Below, in pieces: positions 14,887-22,391 of a DNA stretch of 39,062 bases. Made by a program: the position numbers and the translations under genes. How positions within the stretch are numbered: the stretch's first letter is position 1; every line of letters begins with the position of its first letter. Source of the DNA: an uncultured Granulosicoccaceae bacterium (GTDB lineage Bacteria; Pseudomonadota; Gammaproteobacteria; Granulosicoccales; Granulosicoccaceae); assembly GCA_938028465.1 (NCBI GenBank), contig CALJAA010000210.1, forward strand, positions 1 to 39,062, in the 5' to 3' direction. The notes beneath the pieces are model-generated. The model made no database searches and was not told the DNA's origin. It worked only from the letters and a program-made list of their open reading frames with translations.

Positions 14887-15915
14887 TTAGCCCGCGCCCA
14901 TGCTTTCAAGCGCATTATTGGCGCGTTCATACCAAGCGCGTGACAAGATATTATCCTTTGCCATTGTAATGCCTAGCACGTCGATGCCGGTGTGCTTGTA
15001 GCGTAAGTCCTCATAGATAGAAACAGCGAGCTGACGGTTACCCATTTCTTGATGAGCCATCGCCTCTGCATAGAGTGCTGTGTCGTAGTAGGTCGTATCG
15101 GGGTACTGCGAGCGCAATTGCTTCATTGACGCTACGGCTTGAGGATAGTCTTTTGTATCCATAAGCTGGCTATAGCCTTTTAAGTAAAGCGCATCATCAG
15201 CAAAGTAACTTTCAGGAGAGGTGGCAAGCAAGGTGTCGATATCTCTGTTTGCGTTTTGAATGTCACCTGTTTGGCGAGCATTCAGCGCTGAGAGATAAAG
15301 ATCAAAGCCAGCGTTTTCTTGTTCTCCGTAAAGCGCTGATTCGTTTAGCACAGGCTCTTTGATTGCTGCGCGTTGTTTATTAACCGTAACTGGGTCGGCT
15401 GCGAGATATTCTTTATATTTGGCACGGGATTCAACGTAATTGCCATCGTCTTCAAGTGCTTGCGCAGCGTAAAACACCTGCTCGTTTTGATTGGCAGCGT
15501 CACTAACCTGAACGATAGTATCGAAATCAATATCCAAATCAGCAAATTTTCTACCGTCGGTTACGGGTGCAAACGTTAGCCTTACTTTGATTGCTTCAGA
15601 TGGGTTTAGCACCACGTCATCTATATGATCGGTTTCAAATTCATCCGAATTATCCCCTATTAACTTAAGTGATTTAATCGGATAGATATCGCCACCACGG
15701 TTAGTGATTTGGATTTCTTGAGTAGAACGAGTACCCACATCCTGAGTACCAAAATAAAATGTTGGAACAGAGACATACAGGTAAGAGCCAGCTACGCCCG
15801 TGCCAGCAGGAGCGCTACTACCTCCGCCACCGCATGAAACAAGCGTTGCGCTGATAAGTGAAACTACGCCAAAGCGGCGCAAAGTCTGTAGTGTGCAGTT
15901 CATTTGATTAGCCAT
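14887..15915 (-). CDS. Lipoprotein with ASH-like beta domain and TPR-like repeats
   Basis: Up to 342 residues. The N-terminus has RRFGVVSLISATLVSCGGGG, a lipoprotein signal with cleavage before Cys, followed by a short Gly/Ser/Ala linker. Residues about 45-125 form an ASH/choice-of-anchor-like beta domain (FGTQDVGTRSTQEIQITNRG, VLNPSEAIKVRLTFAPVTDG). Residues about 145-330 are helical with TPR-like units (FYAAQALEDDGNYVESRAKY, YFADDALYLKGYSQLMDTKD, DTALYAEAMAHQEMGNRQLA), resembling outer-membrane scaffold lipoproteins such as BamD/CpoB in style only. Start: ATG 15915 has AGG only 3 bases away; ATG 15903 (MNCTLQTLRRF) gives a better-looking signal peptide. It lies 15 bp behind the HAMP protein gene, probably one operon. 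Lon3g serial repeats suggest a protein-protein scaffold; function unknown. Confidence 0.75.
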   Translation of the reverse strand: MANQMNCTLQTLRRFGVVSLISATLVSCGGGGSSAPAGTGVAGSYLYVSVPTFYFGTQDVGTRSTQEIQITNRGGDIYPIKSLKLIGDNSDEFETDHIDDVVLNPSEAIKVRLTFAPVTDGRKFADLDIDFDTIVQVSDAANQNEQVFYAAQALEDDGNYVESRAKYKEYLAADPVTVNKQRAAIKEPVLNESALYGEQENAGFDLYLSALNARQTGDIQNANRDIDTLLATSPESYFADDALYLKGYSQLMDTKDYPQAVASMKQLRSQYPDTTYYDTALYAEAMAHQEMGNRQLAVSIYEDLRYKHTGIDVLGITMAKDNILSRAWYERANNALESMGAG

Positions 15916-15930
15916 CCTGATACGAGACGA

Positions 15931-16536
15931 TTAAGCGGCTTTTGACTCGTTTGAGTCAGCACTGTCAACTTGAAAGTAATCAAGTGCCATCTTGGCGTTG
16001 CGCAGGGCGTTATCAGTAGAATTGTCTTTGTCGTCTTCAACCTGTGCAATCTCAGACTTAGCTGCACTAATCTGCTCGCGAATAGAGCTAACGGCATTCG
16101 TAAGTTCGTCGGCTATTTCACCGAATTCGCCTTTGTCAGATTCACGTAAGCGAACATCTAGATTACCTTCGCCGATTTCGCGAAGGGTACGTTTGATGGC
16201 AAGTAGCGGATGACCAAGCTTGCGAGTGATATAGATGGCAAGCGTGGCAGTTAGCAATACGTTTACTACCAACATGGCCAATATCCACTTAGACAGCAAC
16301 GTTGTGACACCGGGTACCGACTCGGCGATTAAGCGCATGTCTTCTGATGCAAACAATAATGGCGCTTGCCCTGCTACTAAACCGTTTAGGATTTGATGAT
16401 AAAACACACCAAGCAATACGCTGGTGATAACCAAATAGATCGCTGACAAGGCCATCACGCGACGAATCTCTCTCGCCTGGAATGTCTTATCTTTAAAAAT
16501 AGATAGTAGGAAAAACGAATCGGAAGAACGTGCCAT
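15931..16536 (-). CDS. HAMP-domain membrane protein without output domain
   Basis: A 201-residue protein with two membrane helices, about 27-50 (VMALSAIYLVITSVLLGVFY) and 84-106 (ILAMLVVNVLLTATLAIYIT), flanking a short periplasmic segment of about 35 residues. A HAMP-type linker follows (RKLGHPLLAIKRTLREIGEG and NLDVRLRESDKGEFGEIADE), then a predicted coiled coil (about 145-180) and an acidic polar tail. No kinase, cyclase, GGDEF or MCP signalling domain follows, although the coiled coil resembles the beginning of one. It is transcribed with the lipoprotein gene downstream. Role unknown: possibly an orphan sensor-transmitter or an adaptor paired with the lipoprotein. The C-terminal tail ends by a clean stop, so truncation by frameshift is not evident. 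Confidence 0.75.
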   Translation of the reverse strand: MARSSDSFFLLSIFKDKTFQAREIRRVMALSAIYLVITSVLLGVFYHQILNGLVAGQAPLLFASEDMRLIAESVPGVTTLLSKWILAMLVVNVLLTATLAIYITRKLGHPLLAIKRTLREIGEGNLDVRLRESDKGEFGEIADELTNAVSSIREQISAAKSEIAQVEDDKDNSTDNALRNAKMALDYFQVDSADSNESKAA

Positions 16537-16846
16537 GTCGGGGGCCTGGTCTGGTAGTCAATATATCCATTAATGTCGGCTGATTCACAACTAACTTGAC
16601 TGGCTACTAGCGAGGTTTTGGGTGTTGCGTGTGTGATTTAAAGTTGAATAATGAGACACAATATTAAGTAGAGGTATTTTCTATATTTGTATAAAAAACA
16701 ATTACATACGTTGTAAATATCTCATTGCCTTTGGTCAGTGACGGGTTTATTCTGTTTACACTGCCCAGTACCATCTCTGCGCGCTAGAATGAGAACCTAG
16801 TCACACAGATCAAATATCGACTCCATTCTTATGCTCAACGATTTTT
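16537..16846. promoter_or_regulatory. Divergent intergenic region with candidate cls promoter
   Basis: 310 bp separating the divergent HAMP and cls genes. The middle (about 16630-16720) is AT-rich. A candidate sigma-70 promoter toward cls is TTGCCT at 16725-16730 and TATTCT at 16748-16753, 17 bp apart (4 of 6 matches each). No ORF, structured RNA or strong repeat was recognised here. Confidence 0.3.
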
Positions 16847-18286
16847 ATGTTTGAACAAACCGATCAAGTAGTGGATGCAGGCTTCATCGTATCGCTGGCG
16901 GGTTTGGTCTATTTCGTTATGGCTGCTTTAGCCGTGACGCATGTTGTATTGAATAAACAGAATGAAGGTGCTGCGGTTAGCTGGTTAGGCATTATTGTTC
17001 TTTCGCCCTTTTTTGGCGCCATTTTGTACTGGCTTTTTGGGGTGAATCGCATTCGTATCAGAGCTCAAGCGCAAAAACAACAGCCTAATTTGAGCGGCAA
17101 CAATACCTTGTTGGAAGGGCGATATTGTGTGTCTGAGGCGCTGAATGAAAGAATGCTCGTGGGCAGTAAGATTCATCGAGCTCCCTATCTTATCGGCAAT
17201 GATGTGTCATTTTTGTTCAATGGCGATGAGTCTTATCCGCGTATGCTCGACGCGATAAATCGATCTACTGAAAGTGTCGTTTTATCCAGTTATATATTTG
17301 ACTATGACGACATTGGTAAGCAATTTGTAGACGCGCTGGCGCGTGCAAATGATCGCGGTGTATCAGTTAGAGTTTTAATAGATGGGGTTGGTGTGGGCTA
17401 CGCTATTGGCTTAGCCAAACCTGATCGTATGTTAAAAAAACGAGGTGTTAAGACAGCGCGCTTCCTATCTACGCTATTTACTGCTGACACTCGTTTTATC
17501 AATTTACGCAATCACCGAAAAATATTATCAGTAGATGGAGTGGTGGCTTTTATAGGTGGTATGAACATTCGTAAAGAGAATTTACAGGGAAGTGATAGTA
17601 AAAGTAAAACGCAAGATATCCACTTTGAAGTGCGTGGGCCGGTTATTAATCAAATCAATGCGGTGTTCGCGCAAGATTGGCAATTTGCTTCAGGTGAATT
17701 GCTTTCCCTGCCGCTTTGGAATGGAGAGGTCGCTGAAGAGCCTTCTATCATTTGCCGAGTGATTGTGGACGGGCCGGATGACAACTACCAGAAACTTGAA
17801 TTATCCTTGTTAGCAGCTATCAATGCTGCAACCAGATCGATTTCAATAGTAACACCTTATTTTTTACCTAATGACAAGATTCTCTCTGCATTACAACTGG
17901 CAGTGCTGAGAGGCGTGCAGGTAGAAGTGATTTTGCCCGAAAAAAGTAATCTGAGATTTGTTGGATGGGCAATGGCAGCAAATGAAAAAAAACTATTGCG
18001 CCTAGGTGTAAAATTATTTAGATCACCAAGCCCCTTTGATCATAGTAAGTTGTTCATTGTGGACGGTGATTGGGTATTAGTAGGGTCCAGCAATTGGGAT
18101 GCTCGCAGTTTAGAGTTCAATTTCGAAATAAATATGGAATGCTACGATAAAGCGTTCGGCGTTACCGCTACCGAATGCTTTGAACAAAAACGTGGTGCAG
18201 CTACGCCGGTTTTGAAGGCGCGCAAACGCTATTTTGTTGCTAATTTACGCAATAATTTCTTCCGATTGTTTTCACCATACTTATAA
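16847..18286 (+). CDS. cls: Cardiolipin synthase
   Basis: A 479-residue phospholipase-D-superfamily enzyme. Two N-terminal membrane segments (about 12-33 and 44-64, the latter LGIIVLSPFFGAILYWLFGV) form the PLD nuclease N-terminal anchor domain. Two HKD motifs follow: NHRKILSVDGVVAFIGGMNI near residue 222 and FDHSKLFIVDGDWVLVGSSN near residue 398, both with intact His, Lys and Asp. Reaction: condensation of two phosphatidylglycerols, or phosphatidylglycerol with another phospholipid, to cardiolipin at the inner membrane. Length equals E. coli ClsA (about 486). The ribosome-binding site before ATG 16847 is weak. The following EEP-family gene (18 bp gap) recalls the E. coli ybhP-clsB pairing, suggesting a conserved association. 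Confidence 0.93.
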   Translation: MFEQTDQVVDAGFIVSLAGLVYFVMAALAVTHVVLNKQNEGAAVSWLGIIVLSPFFGAILYWLFGVNRIRIRAQAQKQQPNLSGNNTLLEGRYCVSEALNERMLVGSKIHRAPYLIGNDVSFLFNGDESYPRMLDAINRSTESVVLSSYIFDYDDIGKQFVDALARANDRGVSVRVLIDGVGVGYAIGLAKPDRMLKKRGVKTARFLSTLFTADTRFINLRNHRKILSVDGVVAFIGGMNIRKENLQGSDSKSKTQDIHFEVRGPVINQINAVFAQDWQFASGELLSLPLWNGEVAEEPSIICRVIVDGPDDNYQKLELSLLAAINAATRSISIVTPYFLPNDKILSALQLAVLRGVQVEVILPEKSNLRFVGWAMAANEKKLLRLGVKLFRSPSPFDHSKLFIVDGDWVLVGSSNWDARSLEFNFEINMECYDKAFGVTATECFEQKRGAATPVLKARKRYFVANLRNNFFRLFSPYL

Positions 18287-18304
18287 CAAGATAGCCATAA
18301 ATTC

Positions 18305-19078
18305 ATGATCAAGCGAACCTTGTTACCTCATTCGTTTACTGCTGCAGATACAGCGCTACACATCGGGGAAGCAAAGCAAGTACCACTCAGCCCGATAATA
18401 CGTTGCTTGGTATGGAATATATGGAAAGCAAAACGTCGAGGGTGGTTAGAGGAATTTTCTCAGCTGTGTCGAGATAAAGATTTAGTGATACTGCAAGAAG
18501 CGGTGAGTAACGCGCCAAGTGATGCGTTTTTCGCAAGAAACGACAGTTTTGAATGGGTGATGGCGCGTAGTCACAAACACCCGCGCACCGCAATTGAAAC
18601 GGGTGTTAAAACAGGATGCATCGCCGCGAGTTTATCATCGACAATTTACGCGTCACCGCATTCTGAACCCATAGTTAATACTCAAAAAATGTTATTGCAA
18701 ACGGTTTATCCCTTAAGCAATGGTTACGAACTGTTGGTGCTAAATATGCACGCTATAAATTTTGTATCAAACAAGAAATACGTATCCCATTTAGATCAGC
18801 TTGCCGGGGCATTGGATCATCACAACGGGCCTGTTATTTTGGCTGGCGACTTCAATACGTGGAGCCTTAAGCGTTATGGGTGTTTTAGCGACGTCGCGTT
18901 AAGCTTTGGTTTGATTGAAGCTAAAATGCAGCGCAGGAGAAAGTGGGCGCATATGAATCAGCATTTGGATCATGTTTTGTATCGCGGTTTAACACTACGT
19001 GGCATTGAGTCACTAGACCATGTCAAACTATCCGACCATTCCCCAATAACCGCAACTTTCGAACAGGAGAATCTGTGA
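18305..19078 (+). CDS. Endonuclease/exonuclease/phosphatase (EEP) family protein
   Basis: A 257-residue DNase I-like fold hydrolase. Conserved blocks in order: RCLVWNIWKAK (Asn of the metal site), DLVILQEAV (catalytic Glu), ELLVLNMHAINF, GPVILAGDFNTWS (GDFN), HLDHVLYRGL and LSDHSPITATF (catalytic Asp-His pair). All expected metal and catalytic residues are present. Known substrates of the superfamily include DNA, phosphoinositides and sphingomyelin. The adjacency to cls resembles ybhP beside clsB in E. coli, favouring a phospholipid- or membrane-linked role, as inference. No signal peptide or membrane segment. The stop TGA shares one base with the ATG of the ureohydrolase gene, so the three plus-strand genes form a probable operon. 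Confidence 0.85.
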   Translation: MIKRTLLPHSFTAADTALHIGEAKQVPLSPIIRCLVWNIWKAKRRGWLEEFSQLCRDKDLVILQEAVSNAPSDAFFARNDSFEWVMARSHKHPRTAIETGVKTGCIAASLSSTIYASPHSEPIVNTQKMLLQTVYPLSNGYELLVLNMHAINFVSNKKYVSHLDQLAGALDHHNGPVILAGDFNTWSLKRYGCFSDVALSFGLIEAKMQRRRKWAHMNQHLDHVLYRGLTLRGIESLDHVKLSDHSPITATFEQENL

Positions 19079-20022
19079 TGGATTTTAATCAGCCCTTAGG
19101 TGGTAATGAGATGCCTCGCTTTGCAGGCCCGACAACGATGATGAGGTTGCCCGCGCAAGATACGGCCGAAGGATTAGATGCATGCTTTGTTGGCGTGCCA
19201 ATGGATATCGGCACATCTCATCGAAGCGGCACGCGGTTTGGGCCTCGTCAGATAAGAGCAGAATCAGCTATGTTGCGGCCCTATAATATGGCCACTCGCG
19301 TATCACCGTTTGATCATTTGCAGGTGGCTGATATCGGTGATGTAGCAGTTAATACATTCAACCTAGTTAAGTCGGTTGAAATCATTGAGAAGCACTTTGA
19401 TCAGATTCTCGCACACGATTGCATCCCATTAGCCTTAGGTGGAGATCACACGTTAACGCTGCCGATACTGCGAGCCATGGCTAAAAAGTATGGTCCGGTT
19501 GGCCTAGTACACGTTGATGCTCATGCAGACATAAACGAACATATGTTTGGTGAAGCTATTGCTCACGGCACCCCGTTTAGGCGTGCAGTGGAAGAAGGCC
19601 TGCTTGATTCTAAGCGCGTGGCGCAAATTGGTCTGCGTGGTACGGGTTACGCTGATGATGATTTTGATTGGCCTAGAGAGCAGGGCTTCAGGGTGGTTAC
19701 GGCAGAGGAGTGCTGGCACAAATCACTTACGCCATTGATGGCAGAAGTTAGAGAGCAAGTAGGCGCTGGCCCTGTGTATCTTAGTTTTGATATTGATAGC
19801 CTTGATCCAGCGTTCGCACCTGGCACAGGCACCTTAGAAATAGGTGGGTTAACCACTATTCAGGGGTTGGAAATTATCCGTGGCCTAGCCGGTGTGAATC
19901 TAGTTGGAGCGGATTTAGTTGAAGTATCGCCGCCGTATGACCAGGCGGGAGGCACGGCATTGATTGGGGCAAACTTGCTGTACGAGATGTTGTGCGTAAT
20001 GCCGGGTGTTAAGTCCGCTTAG
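19078..20022 (+). CDS. Agmatinase / guanidinobutyrase family ureohydrolase
   Basis: A 314-residue binuclear manganese ureohydrolase. Metal-binding motifs are complete: LALGGDHTLTLP, GLVHVDAHADINEHMFGE and YLSFDIDSLDPAFAPGTGT, followed by EIGGLTT. It hydrolyses a guanidino compound to an amine and urea. The N-terminus PLGGNEMPRFAGPTTMMRLP and ECWHKSLTPLMAEVRE resemble, from memory, Pseudomonas guanidinobutyrase GbuA more than classical SpeB, so 4-guanidinobutyrate is a serious alternative to agmatine. The start is ATG 19078, 7 bases after AGGAGA; an in-frame GTG at 19075 is not needed. No arginine decarboxylase or transporter lies nearby. Last gene of the cls operon; convergent with the small membrane protein gene. 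Confidence 0.9.
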   Translation: MDFNQPLGGNEMPRFAGPTTMMRLPAQDTAEGLDACFVGVPMDIGTSHRSGTRFGPRQIRAESAMLRPYNMATRVSPFDHLQVADIGDVAVNTFNLVKSVEIIEKHFDQILAHDCIPLALGGDHTLTLPILRAMAKKYGPVGLVHVDAHADINEHMFGEAIAHGTPFRRAVEEGLLDSKRVAQIGLRGTGYADDDFDWPREQGFRVVTAEECWHKSLTPLMAEVREQVGAGPVYLSFDIDSLDPAFAPGTGTLEIGGLTTIQGLEIIRGLAGVNLVGADLVEVSPPYDQAGGTALIGANLLYEMLCVMPGVKSA

Positions 20023-20044
20023 CGATTTGGTTGAGCAGTAGTAT

Positions 20045-20233
20045 TTAGTTTTGTACTGATTTTATTAGCACTAGAACAAACAGTACAACGCCACCAAGTA
20101 GCATCGCTGTGGTCATCCACTCTTTGCTGCTCCCTCGCGGGCCGTTTTTAAGCCAGTGCCGAGCAGTGGGGATCATGCGCCAGATAAAGACACCAAGCAA
20201 TGCAGCCCAGACGATTTTCATCCACATTTCCAT
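20045..20233 (-). CDS. Small two-helix membrane protein, 62 residues
   Basis: 62 residues: a first membrane helix at about 5-22 (KIVWAALLGVFIWRMIP), a basic loop with KNGPRGSSKEW, and a second helix at about 40-58 (TAMLLGGVVLFVLVLIKSV). TGGAGATACC places a GGAG ribosome-binding site 7 bases before ATG 20233, which strongly supports translation despite the size. The pattern (two helices, PRGS-containing hydrophilic loop, trailing basic end) is widespread among unnamed gammaproteobacterial inner-membrane proteins. It follows the Bax-inhibitor gene on the same strand with a stem-loop between them. Function unknown. Confidence 0.7.
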   Translation of the reverse strand: MEMWMKIVWAALLGVFIWRMIPTARHWLKNGPRGSSKEWMTTAMLLGGVVLFVLVLIKSVQN

Positions 20234-20244
20234 TGGTATCTCCA

Positions 20245-20270
20245 GTGAGCCGGTTAACGAACCGGCTCAC
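20245..20270 (-). other. Intercistronic stem-loop upstream of the 62-residue gene
   Basis: Perfect 11-bp inverted repeat GTGAGCCGGTT / AACCGGCTCAC with loop AACG, ending 12 bases before the start codon and touching the GGAG ribosome-binding site of the small gene on the minus strand. No T-tract follows on the minus strand, so it is not a canonical terminator. It may tune expression of the second gene or protect the upstream message. Confidence 0.6.
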
Positions 20271-20313
20271 ATAGCTTTATTTGCTAATAATTAATAAGAA
20301 AGGTAACTAATTA

Positions 20314-20979
20314 TTAGTCGTCGCCCATCACACCAAGAAGGTGTAGAAGGCTTGTAAAGATGTTGAAGATATTAATGAACAGCGACGTAGTCGCGCGGAT
20401 GTAGTTAGTTTCGCCACCGTTAATGATACGGCTAGTATCAAACAGTAGGAAGCCACTCATCAATAAAATCATGCCGGCAGAGATAGCCATGTTTAATGCA
20501 GGCATTGCAGTGAACAAGCTAACAATGATCGCGCCAAACAATACGATCAAACCAACCATCAAGAAGCCACCCATAAATGAGAAGTCTTTTTTAGTGGTTA
20601 GAACGTAGCCGCTTAGTGCTAAGAAGATGCCGCCTGTGCCAGCCATTGCTGTTGCAACAGTTGCTGGGCCATTTGGATAAGAAAGGTAAGCAGCGATCAT
20701 TGGGCCAAGACCTAATCCCAGTAAGCCGGTGCATAAAAATACCAAGCCAATACCCGTAGAAGAGTTTTGGAATCTAGGTAGCACAAACATCATGAGACCG
20801 ATGCCAGCCAAGGTGCAAATCATTGCCGCGCCACGTGGGATACCGACGTACATCGATACCACGGCCATCGCCGCACTGAATAGCAGTGTCATCGAGAGCA
20901 GAGCGTAAGTACTTCTCAGTACTTTGTTAGTCGCGAGAATACTTTCATTCGATCGTGAAATTGGGGTTGATTCAGACAT
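20314..20979 (-). CDS. Bax inhibitor-1 / YccA family membrane protein
   Basis: A 221-residue protein with seven predicted membrane helices. Seen: VLRSTYALLSMTLLFSAAMA at the first helix, MICTLAGIGLMMFVLPRFQN, IFLALSGYVLTTKKDFSFMG (family motif GYVLTTKKDFS), MILLMSGFLLFDTSRIINGG (the DTSRIINGGE-like signature) and the C-terminal LFINIFNIFTSLLHLLGVMG. These match the bacterial BI-1/YccA family (PF01027). Known: E. coli YccA interacts with FtsH; other members leak Ca2+ with pH gating through a di-aspartyl pair. ATG 20979 follows GGAGAAACC, a good ribosome-binding site. No partner gene except the small membrane protein just downstream, which may be cotranscribed. Confidence 0.92.
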   Translation of the reverse strand: MSESTPISRSNESILATNKVLRSTYALLSMTLLFSAAMAVVSMYVGIPRGAAMICTLAGIGLMMFVLPRFQNSSTGIGLVFLCTGLLGLGLGPMIAAYLSYPNGPATVATAMAGTGGIFLALSGYVLTTKKDFSFMGGFLMVGLIVLFGAIIVSLFTAMPALNMAISAGMILLMSGFLLFDTSRIINGGETNYIRATTSLFINIFNIFTSLLHLLGVMGDD

Positions 20980-21201
20980 GGTTTCTCCAAGAGTCCTTAA
21001 GTAAACATATTTTAGGCAATAAAGCGGCCGAGAACGTTAATTCCGGAGCGTTATCAACATTCTATCACCTGTATTGATGGTTTATATGGGGGAAAGTTGC
21101 CCACTTTTCAAGCTGCAATGCCAAATGGCCAATTTTGACCAAAAATGTGATTTACATCCTAAACCCACATTCCCTCTCGATTGAGATAGAATACGCGGCT
21201 C

Positions 21202-21291
21202 GGAGAGTTGGCAGAGTGGTCGAATGCGGCAGTCTTGAAAACTGTTGAGGTGTTAAAGCCTCCGGGGGTTCGAATCCCTCACTCTCCGCCA
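21202..21291 (+). tRNA. tRNA-Ser (anticodon UGA)
   Basis: 90 nt. Acceptor arms GGAGAGT (21202-21208) and ACTCTCC (21281-21287) pair perfectly, with discriminator G and an encoded CCA at 21289-21291. The anticodon loop CTTGAAA gives UGA, reading UCA codons. A long variable arm (TTGAGGTGTTAAAGCCTCC region) and the GGTTCGAATCC T-loop are typical of class II tRNA-Ser. A TAGAAT box and GC-rich discriminator lie just upstream (21187-21201), a possible -10 element. Confidence 0.97.
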
Positions 21292-21674
21292 TTCCAAGCC
21301 CCCACATTTAAACCCTGTCCAAACCTCAATTAGGCTAAAACTCCCCAGTATTAGAACCCAAAGGGTTCGTAAAAATTGCCTGGAGCAATTTTTCACAAGC
21401 ACCTCTGGTGCGCAGCCCCGAAGGGGCGAGGGCCACGATGGCCCGAGTAATCCGTTGCTAGAACTCAAACCTACTGTCTGCTTATCCCGCCGTGTAGTTT
21501 CTTTTACTACACACCATGGATTCCAGTCTGCGCGGGAAAGACGGGCGCCCGCAAATTTCACAACACCTCCCCAAAAATAATCACCCCCGACAATCCAGAA
21601 AGTTAGTGATCCAACTCTCTGAGCATTACGAATAAATTTTCGGGCCCAAATAACAAAAAAATCGGGGAAAAATT
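21292..21674. other. Gene-free segment with a cluster of hairpins downstream of tRNA-Ser
   Basis: 383 bp without a supported gene. Successive perfect stem-loops: GAACCC/GGGTTC (21354-21368), AAAAATTGC/GCAATTTTT (21371-21393, the most terminator-like), GCCCC/GGGGC (21415-21427), GGGCCA/TGGCCC (21430-21444) and GTGTAGT/ACTACAC (21492-21512). The last is nested inside an outer TCCCGC (21485-21490) / GCGGGA (21532-21537) stem. The second hairpin may end the tRNA transcript; the others are unexplained. A frame antisense to the tRNA here is an artefact. Confidence 0.6.
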
Positions 21675-22391
21675 ATGCAACCCCTTCAAAATCTCAATAT
21701 TCTTTTGGTTGAAGACCACCATGACTTGGCCAGCACCGTGATCGAGTTTCTGGAGTCAATGGGTGCTTCAGTCGATTATGCGGCCGATGGCATGACCGCC
21801 ATGCACGTGGCCAAACAAGCTGACTTCGATGTAATCATCATGGATATCATGCTACCGGGAATAGATGGCTATACCTTGTGCAAAAAACTGCGCGAGCAGG
21901 ATCACGACACCACACCGATATTAATGATGACCGCGAGAGACGAACTTGCCGACAAACTTAATGGGTTTGAAGCAGGCGCTGACGACTATGTAGTAAAGCC
22001 GTTTGATATGCCAGAGTTAGTTGCACGCATTAGGTCGCTCCATAAGCGGAGCAATCGGCTTGCAGCCAATCAGCAACTATCTGTGGACGACCTAAGTCTC
22101 GACTTTGGTACCCGCACGGTATTGCGTGGCGGTGAACCGATCACGGTGACGCCTGTTGGTTTCGAAATCTTATCAACCTTGTTGCAAAATGCGCCCAACA
22201 TCGTGCGCCGTGAAGACTTAGAAAATCAGCTCTGGGGTGATGATCCACCAGCAAGCGACACACTGCGTAGCCAGATTTACAAATTGCGTAAAGCCGTTGA
22301 TAAGCCTTATGCAGAGAAGCTTCTACATACTATCGCTGGCACTGGCTACCGTATCGGCAAAGATGATTCGGACGGTTGTCCCACTACCTAG
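21675..22391 (+). CDS. OmpR/PhoB-family response regulator
   Basis: A 238-residue two-component regulator. Receiver domain, residues about 8-120: LLVEDHHD with the acidic pair Glu13/Asp14, phospho-acceptor Asp57 in IIMDIMLPGIDG, Thr86 in ILMMTAR and Lys108 in DDYVVKPFD. C-terminal winged-helix DNA-binding domain about 130-232 (LDFGTRTVLRGGEPITVTP, NIVRREDLENQLWG, LRSQIYKLRKAVD, IAGTGYRIG). All phosphotransfer residues are intact. GGGGAAAAATT before ATG 21675 is a fair ribosome-binding site. The 3' end overlaps the 3' end of the histidine kinase gene by 69 bp on the opposite strand, an unusual layout for a cognate pair. It may bind the GCGTGAAC repeats in front of the fasciclin gene (inference). 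Confidence 0.95.
   Translation: MQPLQNLNILLVEDHHDLASTVIEFLESMGASVDYAADGMTAMHVAKQADFDVIIMDIMLPGIDGYTLCKKLREQDHDTTPILMMTARDELADKLNGFEAGADDYVVKPFDMPELVARIRSLHKRSNRLAANQQLSVDDLSLDFGTRTVLRGGEPITVTPVGFEILSTLLQNAPNIVRREDLENQLWGDDPPASDTLRSQIYKLRKAVDKPYAEKLLHTIAGTGYRIGKDDSDGCPTT

Noticed and set aside
21253..21561. A 102-residue minus-strand frame ending WRRVRDSNPRRL.
   Set aside because: It runs antisense through the tRNA-Ser gene; this peptide is a known false call opposite tRNA-Ser genes.
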